Assembly: GCA_902774125.1 (NCBI GenBank)
Contig: CACYHD010000002.1
Coordinates: forward strand, 1 to 64,000
DNA from: an uncultured Lachnospiraceae bacterium
Lineage (GTDB): Bacteria > Bacillota > Clostridia > Lachnospirales > Lachnospiraceae
Reading direction: 5' to 3'
Length of the DNA: 64,000 bases
This document shows, piece by piece, positions 25,217 through 34,214 of this stretch (position 1 is the first letter of the stretch; every line of letters begins with the position of its first letter). A program made the translations under genes and the position numbers. A model generated the notes under the pieces. The model was not told the DNA's origin, made no database searches, and saw nothing but the letters and a program-made list of their open reading frames with translations.

Positions 25217-25984
25217 TTATAATTCTATTTCATTAGCGTCAAAAACAGGACCATCCTTGCATATACGCTTGTTGTTTACGTTAGAATGAGCATCCTTTTC
25301 CTTAGTCTTGCATACGCAAGCTAAACATGCACCGATGCCACATGCCATTCTCTCTTCTAGAGATAGCTGGCATTCCATATCTCTGTCTAGCGCCCAAGTC
25401 TTTAATGCTCTAAGCATAGGCATAGGACCGCAAGCATACATCACATCTCCACTAACTTTTTCTGCATCCATAGCATCGATTACAGTTCCGTGTGTTCCAA
25501 CACTTCCATCATCAGTTGCAATCACAACTGTTGCATACTTTTCTAACTCTTTCTTTAGGAAAAGTTCACTGTCTCTGTATCCAACAACTGCTGTAACATT
25601 TTCTTTTCCTATCTTGGTTGATAGTTGCTTAGCTAGTTCTGTCATAGGAGGAATACCGATACCACCTCCAACAAGCACAGCCTTTCCATCTCTCATTGAA
25701 AAGCCATTGCCCAGAGGCCCGATTAGCTCAATACTATCTCCAGCTTTATAGCCTGATAGCTGCTTAGTTCCGCATCCAACTACTCTGTATACTACTCTTA
25801 GTTTTCCATCTTCTACTTCACAAATACTAATAGGACGTGGAAGAAGCTTAGATTCATCATGAACATATAAGTCCACAAACTGACCTGGTACAGCTGTATC
25901 AGCCGCCTTAGTCTCAATCCACATACTATAAATATCTGTTGCTATACATTCCTGTGATATGATTTTTGCTGTTTCTTTTTTCAT
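25217..25984 (-). CDS. pyrK: Dihydroorotate dehydrogenase electron transfer subunit
   Basis: PyrK, 255 residues, carries FAD and a [2Fe-2S] cluster and delivers electrons from PyrD to NAD+. The FAD-binding motif RPISICE follows GQFVDLYVHD in the N-terminal domain. The NAD-binding region has AVLVGGGIGIPPMTELAKQL and YACGPMPMLRAL. The cluster ligands are four cysteines in EERMACGIGACLACVCK and the downstream RICKDGPVF. It is 19 bases downstream of the GT2 gene and 28 bases before pyrD. Confidence 0.95.
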   Translation of the reverse strand: MKKETAKIISQECIATDIYSMWIETKAADTAVPGQFVDLYVHDESKLLPRPISICEVEDGKLRVVYRVVGCGTKQLSGYKAGDSIELIGPLGNGFSMRDGKAVLVGGGIGIPPMTELAKQLSTKIGKENVTAVVGYRDSELFLKKELEKYATVVIATDDGSVGTHGTVIDAMDAEKVSGDVMYACGPMPMLRALKTWALDRDMECQLSLEERMACGIGACLACVCKTKEKDAHSNVNNKRICKDGPVFDANEIEL

Positions 25985-26002
25985 TATTATTTCCTTTGCT
26001 TT

Positions 26003-26950
26003 TTAATTAACCTTATCTACATCTTTATTACTTGTTCTTATAATATAGTGAGGTCTCTGCTTAACCTCCATATAAGTTTTAGATAAGTACTGTCCGATGA
26101 TTCCGATGCAAAACATCTGTGTTCCACTTAGTAGCGTGATAATACATACAAGTGAAGGCCAACCTGCAACCGGATCACCCCAAACAAACTTTCTTACAAT
26201 AATAAAAACAATTGCAAGAAAAGCGACAATTGTAAATATAATTCCAAGGAAAGATGCAATAGCTAGTGGCGCATTAGAGAAGTTTACAATACCGTCAATT
26301 GAGTACTTCACTAGTGACCAAAAACTCCACTTAGTCTCTCCTGCTGCTCTCTCAACATTCTCGTACTCTAACCACTTAGTTTTGTATCCAACCCATCCAA
26401 AAATACCTTTGGAAAATCTGTTGCGCTCGCTCATCTCGATTACCGCATCTACCATATCGCGTTTCATAAGTCTGAAGTCTCTCGCTCCATCAACGATATC
26501 CGCATCTGAGATTCGATTGATTATGCTATAAAAACGTCTGGCAAAAAATGATCTGATTTTGCTTTCGCCCTTGCGAGTAGCTCGACGTGTAGCCACACTG
26601 TCATAGCCTTCTTCCTCGATAAGTCTAGTCATCTCTGGCAATAGACTTGGTGGGTCCTGCATATCAGCATCCATAATTGCAACATAATCTCCTGAAGCAT
26701 TGCAAAGTCCTGCATACATAGCTGCTTCCTTGCCAAAATTTCTTGATAGCTCGATAAAAACAACTCTTGAATCCTGCTCTGCAATTTTTTTGAGTTCAGG
26801 AACTGTTGCATCACTTGATCCATCATCTACAAAAATAAATTCGAATGCGTATGACATCATTTTGCCTGAAACTTTTTTTAGCTCATCATGCAACAACGTA
26901 ATCATTTCTTCTTCGTTATAGCATGGTATTACTAATGAAATTTTTTTCAT
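26003..26950 (-). CDS. GT2 polyprenyl-phosphate sugar synthase (GtrB/DPM1-like)
   Basis: A family 2 glycosyltransferase of 315 residues. The GT-A domain begins ISLVIPCYNEEEMI, has FIFVDDGSSDAT, the metal-binding DADMQDPP, and the acceptor-side AGETKWSFWSLVKYS. Two C-terminal membrane helices (about 232-258 and 268-292) complete the GtrB/YkoT pattern. Such enzymes move a sugar (often glucose) from a UDP-sugar to undecaprenyl phosphate; GT-C transferases then use it outside the membrane. It lies between pyrF and pyrK with short gaps (28 and 19 bases), so it is cotranscribed with pyrimidine genes. Two GT-C-like membrane proteins upstream in the same run are plausible partners. The sugar and acceptor are unknown. 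Confidence 0.88.
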   Translation of the reverse strand: MKKISLVIPCYNEEEMITLLHDELKKVSGKMMSYAFEFIFVDDGSSDATVPELKKIAEQDSRVVFIELSRNFGKEAAMYAGLCNASGDYVAIMDADMQDPPSLLPEMTRLIEEEGYDSVATRRATRKGESKIRSFFARRFYSIINRISDADIVDGARDFRLMKRDMVDAVIEMSERNRFSKGIFGWVGYKTKWLEYENVERAAGETKWSFWSLVKYSIDGIVNFSNAPLAIASFLGIIFTIVAFLAIVFIIVRKFVWGDPVAGWPSLVCIITLLSGTQMFCIGIIGQYLSKTYMEVKQRPHYIIRTSNKDVDKVN

Positions 26951-26977
26951 TATAAATATCTCCCAAGTTATGTTTTA

Positions 26978-27889
26978 TTAAAATATTGTTTTGATATCTT
27001 CAATCATGTTGATTGTAGCCTGTCTTGAAGCATCAGCGTATGTAGCTTCATCAAAGCCTTCTAGATTCTTGTATGCGCAGATGATTCCTCTTGATGAGTT
27101 AACGATAGCGCCCAATCCGTCCTCGTTGAAGAATGGCTTAAGGTCTGCTGCTGTACCACCTTGTGCACCGTATCCAGGCACTAAGATGTAGCTCTTAGGC
27201 ATTACTTTTCTAAGAACATCACCCATCTCTGGATAAGTAGCGCCTACAACTGCACCGATGTAGCTGTAGTCATCTCCCATACAATCCTGGCCCCACTCTC
27301 TAACCTTGTCACCTACAAGTTCGTATAGTGGTCTTCCATTTACATTTCTATCCTGGAACTCGCCTGATGATGGATTAGATGTCTTAACAAGAATGAATAA
27401 TCCCTTTTTCTCTTCCTTGCACACATCTACAAAAGGCTTTATTCCGTCTGTTCCAAGATATGGATTAACTGTAACAAAATCCTCATCAAATGGTCTGAAT
27501 TCATTATTACCAACTTTAATCTTGCCAACGTGAGCTGTTGCATATGCAGCTGATGTTGAACCGATATCGCCACGCTTAGCATCACCGATTACTACCATGT
27601 CCTTAGACTTAGCGTAGTCTACAGTTTTTTTGAACGCCACTAGTCCAGGAATACCGAACTGCTCGTACATAGCGATCTGTGGCTTTACTGCTGGTGCAAT
27701 ATCATATATAGCGTCAATAATACCTTTGTTGTACTGGAAGATTGCCTCTCCACATGCCTCCAAAGTCTCACCGTGCTCTTTAATTGCAGCATCCATAATG
27801 TGACTTGGAACGTAGTCAAACATTGGATCTAGTCCAACAACAATAGGTGCTTCCATCTTTTTAATTTTGCTTACTAATTTGTTAATCAT
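26978..27889 (-). CDS. pyrF: Orotidine 5'-phosphate decarboxylase (long form)
   Basis: PyrF decarboxylates OMP to UMP, the last step of the pathway. The 303 residues mark it as the longer bacterial form, not the 230-residue B. subtilis type. The catalytic lysine motif VVIGDAKRGDIGSTSAAYA is clear, as are the N-terminal IVVGLDPMFDYVP and the phosphate-binding YILVPGYGAQGGTAADL. It is 21 bases downstream of pyrC and 28 bases upstream of the GT2 gene. Confidence 0.95.
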   Translation of the reverse strand: MINKLVSKIKKMEAPIVVGLDPMFDYVPSHIMDAAIKEHGETLEACGEAIFQYNKGIIDAIYDIAPAVKPQIAMYEQFGIPGLVAFKKTVDYAKSKDMVVIGDAKRGDIGSTSAAYATAHVGKIKVGNNEFRPFDEDFVTVNPYLGTDGIKPFVDVCKEEKKGLFILVKTSNPSSGEFQDRNVNGRPLYELVGDKVREWGQDCMGDDYSYIGAVVGATYPEMGDVLRKVMPKSYILVPGYGAQGGTAADLKPFFNEDGLGAIVNSSRGIICAYKNLEGFDEATYADASRQATINMIEDIKTIF

Positions 27890-27909
27890 ATCTTTCCTCT
27901 TTTCTTTTA

Positions 27910-29205
27910 TTAAATCGCTTTTAAACCTTCGTTATCAGAGTATACTACATTACCGTCTGTAATTGTATACTTGACTTTTCCAAATAGCTTGTATCCGTTG
28001 TATGGAGTGTTGTGTCCCTTAGATTCGAACTTGTTCACATCCACTGTGTATTCCTCATCAGGATTAATAATAGTTATATCTGCTACACATCCCTCTGCGA
28101 TATTACCTTTGTTAATTCCAAGTACGTTGGCAGGGTTGTAACTCATTTTTGCCGCCATCTGCATTGGAGTCAAAAATCCTTCTTTCACTAGATATGTGTA
28201 TGTTAGTCCAACAGATGTTTCTAGACCTACAATACCAAAAGGTGAATTGTTGAAACCTTTGCTCTTCTCCTCTGCACTATGTGGTGCGTGGTCTGTTGAT
28301 ATAACATCCATTATATCCTGGCTAAGTCCCTTGATAAGTGCATCCACATCTTCTCTTGTACGAAGTGGTGGATTCATCTTGAAGTTGGCATCATCTCCCG
28401 GAATATCGTCTGTAGTCAAAGTGAAGTGATGTGGACAAACCTCACCAGTAGCCTTAACGCCTTTGGCCTTGGCAACTCTTAACATCTCCACTGAATCCTT
28501 TGTCGAACAATGACAAAGATGAAGTGTCGCTCCAAGTTTTTCTGCCAGATTAATATCTCTCTGAGCAATTATATCTTCGACCTCGTTGGCAATTCCTTTG
28601 AGCCCTAGCTTAGTAGCGTTGCTGTCTGCATTCATTACACCGCCTTGAACTAGATTGATTTCCTCACAGTGTGCCAAAACAGGAACGCCTAGCTCTTTGG
28701 CTTTGGCCATAGCCTTTTCGTAAACAGCCTCATCCATTACTGACTTGCCGTCTTCGCTTATAGCACATATGCCTGCTTCCTTGAGAGCCTTCACATCTGT
28801 TATTTCCTTGCCTATCATTCCTTTTGTGACAGCTCCAACCGGAAGAACGTTGATATATTTTTCTTTATTGTTTTGGTCAATTATGTACTTAACTATTTCT
28901 ACTGAGTCAACAACAGGTGTTGTGTTAGGCATACAGCATACAGTTGTAAAACCACCTTTGGCTGCCGCTCTCTGTCCTGTTGTAATGTCTTCCTTGTATG
29001 TCTGGCCCGGATCTCTGAAGTGAACGTGAAGATCTATAAGTCCCGGCATAACAAAGCATCCATTAGCATCGATAGTCTTATCAGCTGTCTCGTTAAGTTC
29101 AGCTCCAACCTTTTTTACAATTCCATCCTCCACATAAACATCTAGAATCTCGTCTGTGTTTGTGGCTGGATTAATAACTCTTCCGTTTGTAATTAATAAT
29201 TTCAT
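27910..29205 (-). CDS. pyrC: Dihydroorotase
   Basis: A type I dihydroorotase of 431 residues, converting carbamoyl aspartate to dihydroorotate. The metal-binding motif DLHVHFRDPGQTYKEDI is at about 59-75. PNTTPVVDS, His-containing HLCHCSTKDSVEM and ISTDHAPHSAEEKSKG complete the amidohydrolase site. The ATG at 29205 is one base after the stop of the DUF2079 gene, and its AGAGGAAA ribosome binding site lies inside that gene, so the two are translationally coupled. Confidence 0.96.
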   Translation of the reverse strand: MKLLITNGRVINPATNTDEILDVYVEDGIVKKVGAELNETADKTIDANGCFVMPGLIDLHVHFRDPGQTYKEDITTGQRAAAKGGFTTVCCMPNTTPVVDSVEIVKYIIDQNNKEKYINVLPVGAVTKGMIGKEITDVKALKEAGICAISEDGKSVMDEAVYEKAMAKAKELGVPVLAHCEEINLVQGGVMNADSNATKLGLKGIANEVEDIIAQRDINLAEKLGATLHLCHCSTKDSVEMLRVAKAKGVKATGEVCPHHFTLTTDDIPGDDANFKMNPPLRTREDVDALIKGLSQDIMDVISTDHAPHSAEEKSKGFNNSPFGIVGLETSVGLTYTYLVKEGFLTPMQMAAKMSYNPANVLGINKGNIAEGCVADITIINPDEEYTVDVNKFESKGHNTPYNGYKLFGKVKYTITDGNVVYSDNEGLKAI

Positions 29206-29206
29206 C

Positions 29207-31105
29207 TTATTTCCTCTTATAAACTTTTACGTATGCATTTCCCTCATTAATCAACTCATACTTGCCTGAATTGAGATAATTGTTATCGAATTCTGTCTGT
29301 TCCTTGGCATCAACCGAATCGATTACAACGTAGTCAGGGTTTTCGTAATATTTTTTTCCTGTAACATTGCCATTGGCATCTTTAATATCCTGTGGATAAC
29401 CAATGTCATAGCACTGAAGATGTCTTGAAAAATGTGGCATCAAGAATCCAGTTGTCACAACACTAGCATCGTTAGGAATAGCATCGATTGCTTTGTCTAG
29501 CTCGACGATTCTAGCCTTGTTGCTAGCGTATCTATCTGAATAACTGATTGCTCTTGGATATACCAAGCCGCTAAACATAATAACAGCAATAATCACTCCA
29601 GCCCATACTCTTGTTTTTTGCTTTCTCACTGAAACACCTGCAAGATTCATCACTATGATGTAGAAGAACAATGCAATATGTCCAACGTTGTACTGGAATC
29701 CAATATCGTGCTGATACTGGTATGTTGTAATTAGACTGAGCACTACGAATGCTCCGAACAAAATGTATCTGCTATATTTTTTGCCTGTTGAAAAGACAAG
29801 TGCGCCGATTGGTGCGAACATGCTTATTATATATCCAATCTTGTCCATCTGTGTTGCATCGGCATTAGATATCATCTGATTAATCGCATAGGCTGGATTA
29901 GTTAAGAACACTATGATAATCTGTCCCAATCCGCCTGACTTGTCATAGAACATATTGTCATATCTAAAGTCCAATGCTCCCAAGCCGTAGCTGTTAATTA
30001 TTGCTAGGGCGATGGCGAAATAAATTGCGCTAACCGCGATAAATATAATTCCTCTCTTTTTGTCTTTTCTTGAGAACAACCAGAATGCTCCAAGAATCAT
30101 AACGTACATAGGAGCATCTTCTTTGACCATAAATGTTAGTATGAGCAATATCGCTGTTGGAATATTTTTCTTAGTTTCTACTGCCCATATAAACATCAGC
30201 AATAGGAATGTCAAAAATGTATTCTCATGAATGTCATAAAATGTTCCAGCTACTGTTGCCGGATAGAATGCATATAGTGCCACAAGTCCAACAATAACTT
30301 TGTTCTTAAGTTCGAAGTGCTTGCCCAACAAATAAATTGGTATTACTGGTAGCGCCACAAGCACAGCCTGAACGATTGCTATTGTAATCTGACTTGGGAA
30401 AATAAAATAAAATGGTAATGCCACATAAAAAATTGGTGAAACGTGAACTGCGTTGTGAGATAGCATATATCCTCTCTCTGCAGTTGTTGCGATCTGACCT
30501 TTTTGCTTCATGTACTCGAATATCTGCGCAAAAATACCGAAGTCGAATGTAGCATTAGAATAAGTTCTGTATCTCATAATGCCTATGAAGGCAACAAGTC
30601 CAAAAATCAAAATTCCAAAAACTGCAGTCACAATTTTTAGCGCCTTTGTACTTAGCTTGTAATTACCTGCAAGCTTGAATATATCTTCTCTGCAATAATA
30701 AAATACTGCTACTGCTAACATACCCATAAGTGCCAATAAGCAAACTTGTCCAATTGGATTGTTAGATGCTGCATTAAAATCAACTTGCTCTGACTTGATT
30801 GCTGTGAGAATAAAATACACAAGCACGAGTGCTAAAAGCACAATCTTCGCTACCGGTTTTTTGAAATATGAGATAACTCCCATAATCGCCGCGCCTACTA
30901 AAATAAGCAAAACAAAAACTGCTAGATTAGTTGTTGCAACATAGTCAATATTGTCTAACTGTCTGAACGATTTCATAATTAGGTTAGCAAAAACCCATCC
31001 GCCGATAACTGATACAAAAAACATTTCTATAAGTGCTTTTTGGTTATCAATCAACTTAGCAATAAATCCGTTCTGTGGCTTTTTATCCGTATTATTAGTT
31101 TTCAT
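29207..31105 (-). CDS. DUF2079 polytopic membrane protein, GT-C-like
   Basis: A protein of 632 residues with about 12-14 membrane helices and a C-terminal extracytoplasmic domain of about 115 residues. It matches the DUF2079 pattern: TFDFGIFAQIFEYMKQKG, SHNAVHVSPIFYVALPFYF and FYDIHENTFLTFLLL, with VKEDAPMYVM further on. DUF2079 proteins belong structurally near GT-C glycosyltransferases and are often near polyprenyl-phosphate sugar synthases, but activity is not proven. The stop codon is one base before the pyrC ATG, and it follows the 758-residue membrane protein by 27 bases. Confidence 0.85.
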   Translation of the reverse strand: MKTNNTDKKPQNGFIAKLIDNQKALIEMFFVSVIGGWVFANLIMKSFRQLDNIDYVATTNLAVFVLLILVGAAIMGVISYFKKPVAKIVLLALVLVYFILTAIKSEQVDFNAASNNPIGQVCLLALMGMLAVAVFYYCREDIFKLAGNYKLSTKALKIVTAVFGILIFGLVAFIGIMRYRTYSNATFDFGIFAQIFEYMKQKGQIATTAERGYMLSHNAVHVSPIFYVALPFYFIFPSQITIAIVQAVLVALPVIPIYLLGKHFELKNKVIVGLVALYAFYPATVAGTFYDIHENTFLTFLLLMFIWAVETKKNIPTAILLILTFMVKEDAPMYVMILGAFWLFSRKDKKRGIIFIAVSAIYFAIALAIINSYGLGALDFRYDNMFYDKSGGLGQIIIVFLTNPAYAINQMISNADATQMDKIGYIISMFAPIGALVFSTGKKYSRYILFGAFVVLSLITTYQYQHDIGFQYNVGHIALFFYIIVMNLAGVSVRKQKTRVWAGVIIAVIMFSGLVYPRAISYSDRYASNKARIVELDKAIDAIPNDASVVTTGFLMPHFSRHLQCYDIGYPQDIKDANGNVTGKKYYENPDYVVIDSVDAKEQTEFDNNYLNSGKYELINEGNAYVKVYKRK

Positions 31106-31132
31106 CTTTCACTCCCTTGGTTGACATAATAT

Positions 31133-33409
31133 TTATTTCCAGAACATTATTGAATGATACATATTGTAGTAAACGTCTGGATGTCTGTTAACAGTCTCGT
31201 TGAATCCCGTTCCGATTGTTAACAAAATGTTTATTATTATTGTAACTAGAATTAAGGCAATAATTACTTTGTTAGCGTACTTGCTAACATTGTTAGTATT
31301 GGCCCATTGAGCAATGGCAAAAACAACAAATACCAAACTTATTGTAAATGCCCAGCCGTAATCTAGTGCATATCTAAATGATGTACCGCCCATTGCTGTA
31401 GATGCATAGCATGATAGCAATCCTACTAGCAAGCATGAAATCATTGTTACCTTATCAATAACCTGTCCTTTTTGCTTGTTGCTTGTTAACAACATTTTTT
31501 GCTTAGTTGCATATGGCATTGCGAACAACAACCACATAACAGGATATGCTAGCATTCCAACTCCTGCCATTGTAAACATGTAACCATTGTACTGTGGTGA
31601 TGCGTTTTGCATTGATAGGAATGGGAACGTTGACATAGTTGATGGCATATCCAACAATCCGTTATATATTGCAACCGGAAGCTTACTCAAATCAGCCAAT
31701 GAATAGTAATGTGTGTTGAACAATGTAAGCTGATACTTAACACCGAAGTCAAATGGACTTCCAAATCTTCCATAATTGTATGCCATCAAAAGCACACCGA
31801 TTACAACATAAGGAATGGCAACATATGCGATATATTTAATGTTTTCTTTGGAGAAAACTTTTTGGAAGAATGCTGTTACAGCATTGCTTTCCTCTGTATC
31901 CTTCTTGCTGTTTTTGAACAAATAATAAATAATGCTTATTCCTACAATCAATGAAGCAAAAGCAAATGTAGGCTTGCAACCTACTGATAAGGCCATACAT
32001 ATAGCTCCAACAATCCACAAATATGGCTTACTGTTTTTTTCTGTGAGCGCTCTGTAGAAGCAATTGATTCCTCCTAGCACTAACGCCAATCCTGACATTG
32101 GTGAAAGCTCATAAATCTTAGCTCCCATAAAGCATGATGTGACAAAAACAGTGCTCATCGCCATTGCCATGCATCCTATTACAGTCCACATATTGAGCCC
32201 TTCTCTGCGCTTAGCAATGTTGTACACAAGTCTTGCCATAAGTGCCGAAATGGCAACCGCGAGTAAAAGTGTGACAAATCTTGTTGTAAGCAGGCAGCCT
32301 GTAATCAAGTACACTGGCAAAAATACTAATACAACCGGAACCGGTCCGTAATATGTATAGTAATGGCCATTGTAGTAGGCCTCGTCCCATCTGTAATTTG
32401 TTCCTTTTTGTTTTACGTAATTATCTCTATCGTTAGGTGAGTAAGTCTTACCCTGTTTATCTAATTCCTTGAGAGCAGCTAACTGTGGCTCATCAACGTT
32501 TTTGTCCCCCGGAAGAATATTATCAAGATGCAACTGTCCGTGGGCCAAAGCCAAAGTCAACTGATGATACTGATCTAATCCCGAAGATACCTCAGTATCT
32601 AGCCTGTCAAAAATTCTACTTTCGCCATCTTCCATTTGGCTCTGAGAAATAAAACTTAGAAAAATAATTTGCATAGCTAGCAAAACAATAATAGCTGTTC
32701 TTCTAACCTTCTGGCTCTTCTTGCCTCTAAACTTGTAATCTCTGTATTCATAAATGCAAAGTGCACAAAAAGCCAACAAAATCATAACAAGAACTCTGGC
32801 TGTGTTAATCTGGAACGGAACGTGTGCATTCAAGTTGATAAGCATCACTCCGTTTTCAATGTTCTGGCCGCCTTCATGTTCAATGATTCCGCCGTCCATA
32901 GTGTCCTTCGACTTGATTTCTAGCTTAAGTGCTTGTACCTTGCCAACTACATGAAGTCGTATAATCTCGCTTCTAGCAACATCTTTTTGAACGACAACTT
33001 CGTCGCTAGATGTTTTTTTGAAATCGCTAAAAACCTCATCCTTGTAAGACACATTAACCTCAGCGTTAGCAACATTGCTTGGAAGTTTTATCTCTACATT
33101 TCCAACTTTTTTATTAATATCGTTAATTTCTACTGTAGTCAGATCGTTACTCTTATTAACATTGACATTTTCACTATTAGCCTTGGGCTGATTATTAGCG
33201 TACTCAATTTCGTAGCTACTTTTTGTAAGACCTTTTCCCGCGTTGTCAAAAACAACATAGTTAAAAACCAAGGCCTCACACACAAATGCAATCATCATAG
33301 CTGCTGCTATAAATGCAAAAATACCTTTTTGGTCCAAATGTATTTTGAAAAATGCAATATAAATTGCTACGCTTACTAAAATTCCTAAAACTAATGATGC
33401 TACTCCCAT
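31133..33409 (-). CDS. Large polytopic membrane protein, probable GT-C glycosyltransferase
   Basis: A protein of 758 residues. Two helices at about 5-25 and 33-55 precede an outside beta-rich domain (about 60-190). After that come about 11 more helices, with a large acidic loop after the fourth (DRLDTEVSSGLDQYHQLTLAL ... DEAYYNGHYYTYYGPVP). The acidic residues in the first big outer loop of the multi-helix core are what GT-C enzymes use for catalysis and metal binding. It is the first gene of the set with DUF2079, pyrC, pyrF, GT2, pyrK and pyrD. I recognise the fold class, not a specific family, and no substrate can be inferred. Confidence 0.65.
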   Translation of the reverse strand: MGVASLVLGILVSVAIYIAFFKIHLDQKGIFAFIAAAMMIAFVCEALVFNYVVFDNAGKGLTKSSYEIEYANNQPKANSENVNVNKSNDLTTVEINDINKKVGNVEIKLPSNVANAEVNVSYKDEVFSDFKKTSSDEVVVQKDVARSEIIRLHVVGKVQALKLEIKSKDTMDGGIIEHEGGQNIENGVMLINLNAHVPFQINTARVLVMILLAFCALCIYEYRDYKFRGKKSQKVRRTAIIVLLAMQIIFLSFISQSQMEDGESRIFDRLDTEVSSGLDQYHQLTLALAHGQLHLDNILPGDKNVDEPQLAALKELDKQGKTYSPNDRDNYVKQKGTNYRWDEAYYNGHYYTYYGPVPVVLVFLPVYLITGCLLTTRFVTLLLAVAISALMARLVYNIAKRREGLNMWTVIGCMAMAMSTVFVTSCFMGAKIYELSPMSGLALVLGGINCFYRALTEKNSKPYLWIVGAICMALSVGCKPTFAFASLIVGISIIYYLFKNSKKDTEESNAVTAFFQKVFSKENIKYIAYVAIPYVVIGVLLMAYNYGRFGSPFDFGVKYQLTLFNTHYYSLADLSKLPVAIYNGLLDMPSTMSTFPFLSMQNASPQYNGYMFTMAGVGMLAYPVMWLLFAMPYATKQKMLLTSNKQKGQVIDKVTMISCLLVGLLSCYASTAMGGTSFRYALDYGWAFTISLVFVVFAIAQWANTNNVSKYANKVIIALILVTIIINILLTIGTGFNETVNRHPDVYYNMYHSIMFWK

Positions 33410-33464
33410 AATGTCTCCTATATTTTAATAATGTTCGGTGTCCAACTACAATAAACTAAAACTA

Positions 33465-34112
33465 TTATTTGTTATCGTTTGAGTCCACTTCTTCATACTC
33501 AACATCAACGACCTCATCGCTTGAGATAACGGTCATGTTCTGTTCTTTGTTCCATTTTTTGATCTGACCAGATACGCTAAATGTTGTAATAAGGTTGATC
33601 AATCCTGTGAAAGCGATGATTACGCCTGAAGCCTGAACCATAAAGTCGCCGGCTGTCTTGGAATTGTCATCACCATGGTTAAGTGGAGCCATCATAAGCA
33701 AGATGCCGACAATTACAAACAATGCTGCGACAACTAGCATTGGAACCCAATGTCTGCCCATTCGCTTAAGGTCAAAGGCGTTCTCCACCTTCATCAATCC
33801 ACTAATCAAAACAATAACTGCAATTAGATATGTAATTAATGAGAATATTATATCCATACGAGTCAAAACAACTATGCCTAGAACTGCAAAAATAATTCCC
33901 ATAACAAGCTCATATCTAAAAATATCCTCTACGTTGCGTCGTCTAAAAAATTCAACAAAGTGTCTGAAAGCATAAACGAATATTATTGCTGCAAGCATAG
34001 CGCCAATAATTGTTTGGCTTTCCTTAGGATTGAAAAACATAATGCAACCTAAGCCGATACACAATGCTGAAAAAAGAACCATTTCCCATTTTAAACTTTT
34101 CAAATAATTCAT
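33465..34112 (-). CDS. HdeD-like (DUF308) membrane protein
   Basis: A DUF308 protein of 215 residues from ATG 34112 (frame open to 34142). The shorter start has AGGTGA at a proper distance and gives MNYLKSLKWEMVLFSALCI. Six membrane helices in three pairs cover residues 12-175 (ALCIGLGCIMFF, ICAIFGY-like repeats such as VLGIVVLTRMDIIFSLITYL). The C-terminal 40 residues are cytoplasmic and acidic (VVDVEYEEVDSNDNK). E. coli HdeD contributes to acid resistance; no function is established for most clostridial homologues. It follows the purL terminator. Confidence 0.82.
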   Translation of the reverse strand: MNYLKSLKWEMVLFSALCIGLGCIMFFNPKESQTIIGAMLAAIIFVYAFRHFVEFFRRRNVEDIFRYELVMGIIFAVLGIVVLTRMDIIFSLITYLIAVIVLISGLMKVENAFDLKRMGRHWVPMLVVAALFVIVGILLMMAPLNHGDDNSKTAGDFMVQASGVIIAFTGLINLITTFSVSGQIKKWNKEQNMTVISSDEVVDVEYEEVDSNDNK

Positions 34113-34166
34113 ATCTTCACCTACTTTTAAAAAAATATGCATTTGATAATAAATGCTAAATATAAT

Positions 34167-34202
34167 AATTAAGAATATAGAAATAATTCTATATTCTTAA
34201 TT
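34167..34202 (-). terminator. Hairpin between purL and its downstream neighbour
   Basis: A 16-bp perfect stem (AATTAAGAATATAGAA with its complement) with a 4-base loop directly follows the purL stop. It is AT-rich and lacks a pure T tract, so termination strength is uncertain. Confidence 0.55.
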
Positions 34203-34214
34203 ACTAATTATTGT

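Noticed and set aside
34113-34142. Longer start for the HdeD-like protein at 34142
   Set aside because: It lacks a ribosome binding site and adds hydrophobic residues before the better placed ATG 34112.
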